From DATDVH01 sp035290045 (GTDB lineage Bacteria > Patescibacteriota > Microgenomatia > UBA1406 > HO2-37-13b): DNA of 19,766 nucleotides. The position numbers were made by a program, and so were the translations under genes. Below are positions 13,740-19,766 of this stretch, piece by piece. Within the stretch, counting starts at the first letter, position 1; every line of letters starts with the position of its first letter. The stretch lies in assembly GCA_035290045.1 (NCBI GenBank), contig DATDVH010000009.1:1-19766 (forward strand), written 5' to 3'. The notes below the pieces were generated by a model that was not told the origin of the DNA, searched no databases, and was given only the letters and a program-made list of their open reading frames with translations.

Positions 13740-14726
13740 TTTCATCTGACCTATATCATCACATCCCGCAAAAATCATCGCCATGCGATCAAAGCCAATC
13801 GCCATACCTGTGCATGGGGGCAAACCTTTTTTAAGCGCGTCAACAAAACTCCAATCAGTCGGATGGGTGATTTTCCCCATTTCTTTTCTTTTTTTCTCTT
13901 CAATGAGGAAACGTTTTTTCTGCTCTTTCCAATCAGTCAACTCAGTATACGCATCTCCGAGCTCAATACCTGATACATAAAACTCAAAGCGTTGAGCTGT
14001 TACTCCATCACTATTTAGTTGTGCTAACGCCGCCATCTCTTTTGGATAATCATAAATGATGGTTGGAGTTCCGCGTATCCCAAGATGTGGTTCTATTTCT
14101 TGTGTGTATATAATACTGAAAACATCTTCATACGACATTTTTTCAATTGAATATTTTTTTTGTTTTGCTTTTTTGAAAAACAGTTTATGGTTAAATAATT
14201 CATCACGGTCAATATCTGCATAGCGCTTGAACGCTACAGCGACAGAAATTTCTTCCCATGAATCACTAAAAATAACTTGTTTCCCTCTGACTTTCATACT
14301 GTTTTTTCCTAATATGTGTTCTGCTATAGAGGAAAAAAGTTCTGCTGTTTCTTTTTTGAGATAGGTATAATCGGCATGTACTTTATAAAATTCCAGCATG
14401 GTAAATTCAACGTTATGCAAGCTACTTGATGGTTCGCTGTTGCGAAATGCTTTTGTCAACGTATAACAATCGCCAACACCTTCAGCGAGCAAGCGTTTGA
14501 TAAAAAGTTCTGGAGATGGGGTAAGAAATAAATCTTTTTTTTTATCAATAAATTGAAACTCTGTCTTAAATACTTCCATATATGATTCAGGGATAAGTAC
14601 AGGAGATAATACAGGTAGATGAAGTCGTAGGTACTTTTTTTTCTCAAAAAAAGCATGCAGAGCATTTTCTATCAAAAGATATTTTCTATAGTAGGGAAGG
14701 TGAGTAATTGTTGTAGTAATATTCAT
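13722..14726 (-). CDS. epmA: EF-P lysine ligase EpmA (GenX/PoxA/YjeA), LysRS-like catalytic domain
   Basis: The 334-residue product is a class II aminoacyl-tRNA synthetase core of the lysyl type without the N-terminal anticodon-binding OB domain. The length matches EpmA (about 325) rather than LysRS (about 500). Visible parts: the motif 1 region LHLPVLSPVLIPESYMEVF, LTPSPELFIKRLLAEGVGDC, motif 2 FRNSEPSSSLHNVEFTMLEF, GIELGDAYTEL, and motif 3 GMAIGFDRMAMIF. In E. coli EpmA adenylates beta-lysine and joins it to the EF-P tip lysine; the downstream efp gene supports the same role here. Its ATG is two bases after the dnaJ TAG, which implies coupled translation within the chaperone operon. The beta-lysine-making partner EpmB is not in the window, so the attached amino acid is unknown. 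Confidence 0.88.
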   Translation of the reverse strand: MNITTTITHLPYYRKYLLIENALHAFFEKKKYLRLHLPVLSPVLIPESYMEVFKTEFQFIDKKKDLFLTPSPELFIKRLLAEGVGDCYTLTKAFRNSEPSSSLHNVEFTMLEFYKVHADYTYLKKETAELFSSIAEHILGKNSMKVRGKQVIFSDSWEEISVAVAFKRYADIDRDELFNHKLFFKKAKQKKYSIEKMSYEDVFSIIYTQEIEPHLGIRGTPTIIYDYPKEMAALAQLNSDGVTAQRFEFYVSGIELGDAYTELTDWKEQKKRFLIEEKKRKEMGKITHPTDWSFVDALKKGLPPCTGMAIGFDRMAMIFAGCDDIGQMKLINST

Positions 14727-14728
14727 GA

Positions 14729-15583
14729 CTACATTTCTCCTTCAAATTCTTCCAGAAGTTTTTTTTGATGAGATGATATTCTATTGGGAATTTTGATGGT
14801 AAAGACCACATATTGATCTCCTCGTTGATGTGAATTCGGATAGATCATGCCTTTTCCCCGAAGGCGCATGGCCGTCCCTGATGTAGTCCCTGGGCGGACT
14901 TTGACTTTGATCGCATCATCAATACCAGCAACACTGATGATCCCACCAATGACTGCGGTTGCATAAGAGATAACAACTTCGCTATATACATCTTGTCCTT
15001 CTCGTTTAAATCGGTTATCCTGTAAAACTGTGACAAGCAAATCAAAATCACTAAATCTGATACGCATCCCATTATCAATACCCGCAGGAATTTTGATAGT
15101 TTTTTGTTTTCCTTCAATACGTACTTCTTTTGCGACACCATGAACCGCCTCATCAAATGAGATGGTAATCTGGTAGGCAGGGCGATGTTGACGAGAACTT
15201 TGAGATCTTCCTCCAAATCCAAAAAACTGTTCAAATATCTCAAAAGGATCAGTTCCTCCGAGATCAAATCCTTCAAAAGGAGATCCTCCTGATGACGAAT
15301 AAGAATAGGTAAATGGACCACTTTGATATTGTTGTCCTCCTCCAGATGCTCTGCCATGTCCGCCTCGTGAAAATGCCTCATGACCGATTTGGTCATACAT
15401 ACTTTTTTTCTTAGTATCAGATAATACTTCGTATGCCTGATTGATCGTCTTAAATTTTTCCGTTGCTTCAGGCGTTTTATTACGATCAGGATGCCACTTC
15501 AGAGCAAGTTTCCGATACGCGGATTTCAATTCATCAGCACCCGCATTTCTGGAAACACCCAATATAGAATAATAGTCTTGCAT
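14729..15583 (-). CDS. dnaJ: DnaJ co-chaperone, type B (no zinc finger)
   Basis: The 284-residue product has an N-terminal J domain (residues 1-66) with the HPD tripeptide at 31-33 that stimulates DnaK ATPase. A Gly/Ser/Phe-rich linker follows at about 70-135 ([18 protein letters not shown]). Substrate-binding beta-domains come next, with [14 protein letters not shown] and [15 protein letters not shown]. The four CxxCxGxG zinc-binding repeats of classic DnaJ are absent; there is no Cys cluster. It is therefore of the CbpA/DnaJ type B class, although it occupies the classical dnaK-dnaJ operon position, 25 bases after dnaK. It ends with TAG, showing UAG is a stop here. J-proteins of this class deliver unfolded substrates to DnaK. 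Confidence 0.93.
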   Translation of the reverse strand: MQDYYSILGVSRNAGADELKSAYRKLALKWHPDRNKTPEATEKFKTINQAYEVLSDTKKKSMYDQIGHEAFSRGGHGRASGGGQQYQSGPFTYSYSSSGGSPFEGFDLGGTDPFEIFEQFFGFGGRSQSSRQHRPAYQITISFDEAVHGVAKEVRIEGKQKTIKIPAGIDNGMRIRFSDFDLLVTVLQDNRFKREGQDVYSEVVISYATAVIGGIISVAGIDDAIKVKVRPGTTSGTAMRLRGKGMIYPNSHQRGDQYVVFTIKIPNRISSHQKKLLEEFEGEM

Positions 15584-15608
15584 AAAATCACAAATATAAA
15601 GCCTAAAT

Positions 15609-17513
15609 TTAGTTTACTACTTCTCCTTCTTCAACTTTTTTATCATTTGTTTTTTCGCCACCATCTGAAGATGGTTTTTTTTCTGCTTCTCCATTCTGAG
15701 GAGGTTGTTCAGGTGGTTTTTGCTGACTATTCATATATTGGCTTATTTTCTGCAACGCATCAGAAAGATCTTTTATCTTTGTTTCAATCTCTTCAGCGTT
15801 TCCTTTATCTAGAATATCTTTCAGCTCCGCGCTTTTTTTCTTTATGTCTTCCTTTATTTCTTTTGGTGCTTTATCCCCGGCTTCTTTTAAGGATTTTTCT
15901 GCGGTATAGATCATTGAATCTGCTTTATTACGCGCTTCAATACGCATTTTTTCTTTTTGATCTTCTTCTGCATGTTTTTCAGCATCTTCTTTGATCCGTT
16001 CAATTTCTTCCTTTGTCAGACCCGTTGATCCGGTAATCTTGATGCTTTGTGCTTTTCCTGTCGCTTTATCTTTTGCGGTTACGGTCAGGATTCCATTTGA
16101 ATCAATATCAAAAGATACTTCAATCTGCGGAATGCCTCGTGGGGCAGAAGGAATGCCGTCAAGAATAAATCGTCCCAGTGATTTATTATCTTTTGCAAGA
16201 GGTCGTTCACCCTGTACGATATGTATTTCCACTTGTGTTTGATTATCTGCCGCAGTTGAGAAAACTTCTGATTTTGATGTAGGGACGGTTGTATTCCGTT
16301 GTATCAAAGGAGTAGCAACACTTCCCAATGTCTCAATCCCCAACGTTAGTGGAGTTACATCAAGCAGTACTACATCGCGAATATCTCCAGTGATAATCCC
16401 TGCTTGAATTGCGGCTCCTACAGCAACTGCCTCATCGGGATTTACTGAACGGTTAACTTCTTTGCTAAAATATTTTTCTACTTTTGCAATCATTTGTGGC
16501 ATTCTCGTCATTCCTCCAACAAGAATAACCTCATTGATATCTGACGCAGTGACTTTTGCATCCTTAAGACAATCTTTGACTGATGTAAATGATCTTTCAA
16601 TCAAAGACTCAACTAAAGATTCAAATTTTGCCCGAGTCAGTTTTACCACAAAATGAAGTGGTTGATCATCTTTAACAGTGATAAATGGAAGATTAATCTC
16701 AGATTCCATTGATGAAGAAAGCTCAATCTTTGCTTTTTCTGCGGCATCGCGCAATCTTTGCAACGCTTGACTATCTTTGCGAAGGTCAATGCCGTTTTCC
16801 TTTTTGAATTCATCAGCGAGATGATCCATCACTGTTCTGTCAAAATCATCTCCACCAAGATGTGTATCTCCATTCGTTGCTTTTACTTGAAATACTCCAT
16901 CACCTAATTCAAGTACGGTGATATCAAATGTTCCTCCCCCAAAATCATATACAGCGATATGATGTGTTTGTTTTTTATCCAGACCATAGGCAAGTGATGA
17001 AGCGGTTGGTTCGTTGATGATTCGTATTACTTCAAGTCCAGCTATCTCTCCTGCTTGTTTGGTGGCTTGGCGTTGTGCATCATCAAAATATGCAGGCACC
17101 GTAATCACTGCTTTATCTACCGTATCTCCAAGATATGCCTCCGCGTCACTTTTTATTTTCTGCAATATTATTGCTGATATTTCTTGTGGAGTGTATGTTT
17201 TGCCTGCTACTTCAACGACTGCCATACCATCTCTGCCTTCCTTTATGGTGTATGGAAGCCATTGTTTATCATTTTGCACTGATGGATCAGAATATTTTCT
17301 ACCCATTAATCGTTTGATAGAAAAAATAATACTCTTAGGATTAATGATTAATTGTCTTTTTGCAACATCCCCAACTATTCGTTTGATAGGATCTACCACT
17401 GAAGGAATGACATTCCGTCCTTCTTTTGAATGAATGACTTTTGCTTTTCCTCCTTCCATGACTGCTACACATGAATTAGTTGTTCCAAGATCAATGCCGA
17501 CTGTTTTTGCCAT
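15609..17513 (-). CDS. dnaK: Hsp70 chaperone DnaK
   Basis: The 634-residue product is full length. The nucleotide-binding domain shows [16 protein letters not shown] at the start, [12 protein letters not shown] and [13 protein letters not shown]. The interdomain linker region [13 protein letters not shown] leads into the substrate-binding domain ([26 protein letters not shown]) and a helical lid. A low-complexity, Pro/Glu/Lys-rich tail replaces the usual EEVD-like end and stops at EEGEVVN. It binds exposed hydrophobic segments in an ATP cycle driven by DnaJ and GrpE, both encoded next to it. The gap to grpE is 41 bases and holds a TATACT 9 bases before the ATG, which may be an extra promoter, though the region is AT-rich. 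Confidence 0.98.
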   Translation of the reverse strand: MAKTVGIDLGTTNSCVAVMEGGKAKVIHSKEGRNVIPSVVDPIKRIVGDVAKRQLIINPKSIIFSIKRLMGRKYSDPSVQNDKQWLPYTIKEGRDGMAVVEVAGKTYTPQEISAIILQKIKSDAEAYLGDTVDKAVITVPAYFDDAQRQATKQAGEIAGLEVIRIINEPTASSLAYGLDKKQTHHIAVYDFGGGTFDITVLELGDGVFQVKATNGDTHLGGDDFDRTVMDHLADEFKKENGIDLRKDSQALQRLRDAAEKAKIELSSSMESEINLPFITVKDDQPLHFVVKLTRAKFESLVESLIERSFTSVKDCLKDAKVTASDINEVILVGGMTRMPQMIAKVEKYFSKEVNRSVNPDEAVAVGAAIQAGIITGDIRDVVLLDVTPLTLGIETLGSVATPLIQRNTTVPTSKSEVFSTAADNQTQVEIHIVQGERPLAKDNKSLGRFILDGIPSAPRGIPQIEVSFDIDSNGILTVTAKDKATGKAQSIKITGSTGLTKEEIERIKEDAEKHAEEDQKEKMRIEARNKADSMIYTAEKSLKEAGDKAPKEIKEDIKKKSAELKDILDKGNAEEIETKIKDLSDALQKISQYMNSQQKPPEQPPQNGEAEKKPSSDGGEKTNDKKVEEGEVVN

Positions 17514-17554
17514 AGTATATTAAGTATATAAATGTATAATAAAAACTGATAAAT

Positions 17555-18091
17555 TTATTCTGTTTTTTTCTCCACTTTCACGCGTGCAGGTCGTATGATT
17601 TCATCGTGAAGTGTGTATCCTTTTCGTAATACTTCAATAATAACATTATCTTTGTTTCCTGCAACTACTTCAACGCATTCTGAAGTGTATGGATCAAATG
17701 GTTTTCCCACGACTTCAAGTTCTCGTATCCCTTCTTCTGAAAGAATTTTTATAAATTTGTCCTTGACTAATTGTAGTCCCTTATCTTTGATAAATATATT
17801 TCCCTGTTCTATGTCATCAAGCACGTCAAGAAATTTTAACAGAATAGTTTTTGTTGTTTTTGTTTGCGACTCTTTATTCTGTTGGTAGGTTCTTCGTTCT
17901 AAATTGTCATAATCTGCTAATGTACGTAGGTAATTCTGTTTCCATTTATGTATTTCTTCTTTCAACTCTCGTTTGTTTATTTCTTCTTGGTTTGGTTTTT
18001 TTACTTCTTCTTTATTCTGTATTGTATCATCTCTCTCTATTTTCTTTTCTTTTTTCTGTTCTTCATTTTTATCTTGTGTTATTTTATTCAT
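17555..18091 (-). CDS. grpE: Nucleotide exchange factor GrpE
   Basis: The 178-residue product has a charged Lys/Glu-rich N-terminal tail (residues 1-45), a long coiled-coil helix with WKQNYLRTLADYDNLERRT, and the C-terminal beta-domain with GKPFDPYTSECVEVV and VLRKGYTLHDEIIRPARVKV. The last of these is the family's most diagnostic block. GrpE dimers release ADP from DnaK. It sits 32 bases after hrcA and 41 before dnaK in the standard hrcA-grpE-dnaK order. Confidence 0.97.
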   Translation of the reverse strand: MNKITQDKNEEQKKEKKIERDDTIQNKEEVKKPNQEEINKRELKEEIHKWKQNYLRTLADYDNLERRTYQQNKESQTKTTKTILLKFLDVLDDIEQGNIFIKDKGLQLVKDKFIKILSEEGIRELEVVGKPFDPYTSECVEVVAGNKDNVIIEVLRKGYTLHDEIIRPARVKVEKKTE

Positions 18092-18123
18092 TTTTGTATA
18101 TTTTATATTTTATTTTTAATTTT

Positions 18124-18864
18124 CTATAGTCCTCGTTCGCGAATAATTTGCTCAATCAGTTGACTACAATATTTTATACTGGGTACTACCATATCATACC
18201 GCATGCGTTTTGGGCCTGCAACGCCAAGTACTCCACTTATTTTTTCTCCCCCAAATTCCCCGAAAACTGATGCGCTCGGTTCAAGTAATTCATTTTTCTC
18301 ATATTCATCACCTAATATAAAAAGTATATCATCTTCTGTCTGTTGAAAACATTCTGAAATATTTTTCCAAAATGAAAATTCATCCAATCGTTCAAAGAAA
18401 AAACGTGAAAACTCAGTATTATAAAATTCTTTTTGGGTTAGAAGATTATTAACTCCAAAATAATACACATCTCCTTCATTCGTGGTTGCCATAGCAAGTA
18501 AATTGGTTTTTTTGGCGAGTATCTGCGTAACATGTTGAAGAAGTTGATGAATCTCGTTTCTAAAATCCCAAACATCATTTTTATAGGATACTTCTTCTGC
18601 GGTAGAAAGTTCTTTTTCCTTCATGATATGAGTGATATAAAAACGAAACGCACTGTCAGTCGGTATTCTTCCTGATGAGAAATGTTCTTTACGAAGGTAT
18701 CCTTTTTTCGCGAGGGCTATCATTTCATTTCGTACGGTAGCAGGAGAGACACCGAGATTATATTTTTTATCCAAAATCTCAGATCCAACTGGTTCACCCG
18801 TAAGGGTATATTCAGTGATGATTGACTTTAATATTTGCATTTGTCGTGGTGTTAGTTGTTCCAT
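18124..18864 (-). CDS. hrcA: Heat-inducible transcription repressor HrcA
   Basis: The start MEQLTPRQMQILKSIITEY (ATG at 18862-18864) and SPATVRNEMIALAKKGYL, HFSSGRIPTDSAFRFYI form the winged-helix domain typical of HrcA. The C-terminal core follows, with ISGVLGVAGPKRMRYD near the end, the last conserved block of the family. At 246 residues it is clearly shorter than the roughly 340 of Bacillus HrcA, mainly in the central part. An open frame extends 49 codons upstream, but that extension would run through the promoter and CIRCE-like site and shows no HrcA-like sequence. It should repress its own operon at the operator 24 bases upstream. The stop is TAG. Confidence 0.95.
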   Translation of the reverse strand: MEQLTPRQMQILKSIITEYTLTGEPVGSEILDKKYNLGVSPATVRNEMIALAKKGYLRKEHFSSGRIPTDSAFRFYITHIMKEKELSTAEEVSYKNDVWDFRNEIHQLLQHVTQILAKKTNLLAMATTNEGDVYYFGVNNLLTQKEFYNTEFSRFFFERLDEFSFWKNISECFQQTEDDILFILGDEYEKNELLEPSASVFGEFGGEKISGVLGVAGPKRMRYDMVVPSIKYCSQLIEQIIRERGL

Positions 18865-18887
18865 AATAAGTCCCGATTTAGTCGGAA

Positions 18888-18914
18888 TTAGCAAAAGTAT
18901 AGTACGTCTGCTAA
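18888..18914 (-). promoter_or_regulatory. CIRCE-like HrcA operator
   Basis: TTAGCA and TGCTAA are spaced as in the CIRCE element (9-base arms, 9-base spacer, 27 bases in all). The outer six bases of each arm match the consensus TTAGCACTC-N9-GAGTGCTAA; the inner three do not. Seven of nine arm positions pair. It covers the -10 box and part of the spacer of the promoter. Confidence 0.75.
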
Positions 18915-18924
18915 TCATTGTCAA
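18896..18924 (-). promoter_or_regulatory. Promoter of the hrcA-grpE-dnaK-dnaJ-epmA(-efp) operon
   Basis: Minus-strand TTGACA (18919-18924), a 17-base spacer and TATACT (18896-18901): a near-ideal vegetative sigma-70-type promoter. The CIRCE-like operator overlaps it, so HrcA binding should block RNA polymerase. Start of transcription is expected near 18888, giving a leader of about 24 bases to the hrcA ATG with no clear Shine-Dalgarno. Confidence 0.8.
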
Positions 18925-18967
18925 GAGTATTTTCCTAAAAATAACCCTTGCGTTTTGTTTTTTTTGG

Positions 18968-18973
18968 TATACT
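18968..18973 (+). promoter_or_regulatory. -10 box of the membrane-anchored PsbP-like gene
   Basis: TATACT ends 7 bases before the ATG at 18981 and is preceded by GG. No convincing -35 or ribosome-binding site is present. This again predicts a leaderless message, and it places the start at 18981 rather than the in-frame TTG at 18948, which is upstream of the box. Confidence 0.45.
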
Positions 18974-18980
18974 AAAAAAT

Positions 18981-19652
18981 ATGGAGCATCACAATCATGG
19001 TTCATCTTCATTTATCAATATCGCAGTCCTTCTACTTTTTGCAGTAGTCATTGCCGTCGCCTCAACAGCCGCTACCTATTATTTATTAAGCTCAAAAACT
19101 ACCGAACAACCACCAATTACTCAACCGCCGATTGTCCCGCCAACGCAGACGAACCTCTATCCGATTACATCTCCAACAACACAAACAACAACTTCTGCTG
19201 ACGAGACAGCGGGGTGGAAAACGTATACCCATACCTTTAATACGTTTGAGTTTAGCTTCAAGTATCCTCCAGAATTCGCACTTGAAGAAAACAATCTTCC
19301 AAGCACTAGTAATCCAACAATTGCTACCCAAAATTTGCTATTAGAAAATCACTCACGCAGTATGGATTTGGAACTATGGGTCAATCCTATGGGATTTGGT
19401 CGCGGTTGTGATGATAAAACCTATGAAACCGCTTATTCGGTTGCATTAGGCATCTATATTAGTCAAGAAATAGAAAACGATTGTCAAAATAATGCGTTTA
19501 CGACACCTGGACAAACTGTGATATTCACAAGACCCCAAATAAACGACAATGAATTATTTATAGAGTTTTCTTATTTTAAAGATAAAGAAAATTTTTGGAA
19601 CCCAGAATCCCTCTTTAAGCAAATCCTTTCTACATTCAAATTCACCAACTAA
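18981..19652 (+). CDS. Membrane-anchored PsbP-like extracytoplasmic protein of unknown function
   Basis: The 223-residue product has a short N-terminus with two His (MEHHNHG), then one hydrophobic helix (about residues 11-34). A Pro/Thr/Gln-rich linker follows (about 38-75, containing QPPITQPPIVPP), then a compact C-terminal domain. The domain opens WKTYTHTFNTFEFSFKYPPE and ends LFKQILSTFKFTN, the frame of the PsbP-like domain often seen in uncharacterised surface proteins of Patescibacteria. Two Cys (GRGCDD and ENDCQN) could form a disulfide outside the cell. The linker suggests the domain is held off the membrane. It is divergent from the heat-shock operon. No enzymatic motif is visible. 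Confidence 0.72.
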   Translation: MEHHNHGSSSFINIAVLLLFAVVIAVASTAATYYLLSSKTTEQPPITQPPIVPPTQTNLYPITSPTTQTTTSADETAGWKTYTHTFNTFEFSFKYPPEFALEENNLPSTSNPTIATQNLLLENHSRSMDLELWVNPMGFGRGCDDKTYETAYSVALGIYISQEIENDCQNNAFTTPGQTVIFTRPQINDNELFIEFSYFKDKENFWNPESLFKQILSTFKFTN

Positions 19653-19699
19653 ATAAACTATCACAACAACTCCATACATGATATAATAAAGATATGTAT

Positions 19700-19745
19700 A
19701 CCCATCGTAGTTGAAATTGCAAAGCAATTTCAGCGTACGAAGGGT
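19700..19745 (+). repeat. Long imperfect hairpin before a possible gene start at the window edge
   Basis: The core TGAAATTGC (19712-19720), loop AAA, and GCAATTTCA (19724-19732) pair perfectly. After a small internal loop, CGTA (19706-19709) pairs with TACG (19736-19739), and further out CCC (19701-19703) pairs with GGG (19742-19744). There is no U-tract, so it is not a normal terminator. A TATAAT lies upstream at 19682-19687. It may be an end structure of an IS200- or RAYT-like element, or a structured 5' leader. Confidence 0.65.
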
Positions 19746-19746
19746 T

Positions 19747-19766
19747 ATGCCGCTTACAGATGAAAC
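19747..19766 (+). CDS. Possible start of a gene running off the window
   Basis: ATG at 19747 opens a frame (MPLTDE) that reaches the window edge. An AAGGG that could act as a weak Shine-Dalgarno lies in the 3' arm of the hairpin just before it. Six codons are too few to name a family. Confidence 0.25.

Noticed and set aside
18865..19011. Upstream extension of hrcA to an ATG at 19011
   Set aside because: The extra 49 residues have no HrcA-like sequence and would run through the promoter and CIRCE-like site; the conserved N-terminus starts at 18864.
1..19766. CRISPR array, prophage or known defence system other than type I RM
   Set aside because: No regularly spaced repeats, cas-like proteins, phage structural genes or other defence signatures were seen on either strand.

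Overview
The window looks like a chromosomal segment of a low-GC bacterium with a compact genome, most probably a member of the Candidate Phyla Radiation (Patescibacteria, Microgenomates-like). This assignment is inferred from gene style: tight spacing, few Shine-Dalgarno sites, a compact HrcA, a membrane-anchored PsbP-like protein and an IS of a type I associate with these genomes. No marker gene fixes the taxon. TGA and TAG both end intact genes here, so the genetic code appears standard.

Layout. (1) 1-3100: cell-envelope glycosylation. There is the 3' end of one GT39-type membrane glycosyltransferase, a DPM1/GtrB-like GT2 enzyme, and a full GT39/PMT-type enzyme diverging from it. (2) 3197-5420: a YCII-domain gene, then a nest of mobile DNA. 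A 1.35-kb DDE insertion sequence with 13-bp terminal inverted repeats sits at the start of an IS200/IS605-type tnpA, whose right-end hairpin abuts a truncated hsdR. (3) 5356-11265: a GC-richer type I restriction-modification island, all on the minus strand: xre, hsdM, hsdS, fic, hsdR. Every member except fic carries at least one visible lesion: xre has a stop and a frameshift, hsdM has no standard start codon for its conserved N-terminus, hsdS is half-size with a frameshift, and hsdR has an in-frame amber and has lost its 3' half. fic is intact, with its own promoter region marked by three copies of an operator-like half-site. (4) 11350-12536: tRNA-Asn(GUU) and a membrane-anchored alpha/beta hydrolase. 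(5) 12643-13119: a Bcp-type peroxiredoxin. (6) 13136-18924: a minus-strand heat-shock cluster, hrcA-grpE-dnaK-dnaJ, continuing into epmA and efp. A strong sigma-70-type promoter overlaps a CIRCE-like operator. (7) 18981-19766: a membrane-anchored PsbP-like protein, then a long hairpin just before a possible gene start at the window edge.

How the genes work together. HrcA should repress the chaperone cluster through the CIRCE-like site. GrpE, DnaK and a zinc-finger-less DnaJ form the chaperone machine. EpmA-like ligase and its likely substrate EF-P are appended to the same transcription unit, so a translation-elongation factor and its modifying enzyme may share heat-shock control. efp also has its own good promoter inside the end of epmA. 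A recurring architectural signal is a -10 box ending 7-8 nt before the start codon of several genes, and before the 5' end of the tRNA. This suggests leaderless transcription. I found no CRISPR array and no clearly new defence system. The best candidates for something unusual are the chaperone/EF-P operon, the decayed RM island with a surviving Fic gene, and the leaderless pattern.
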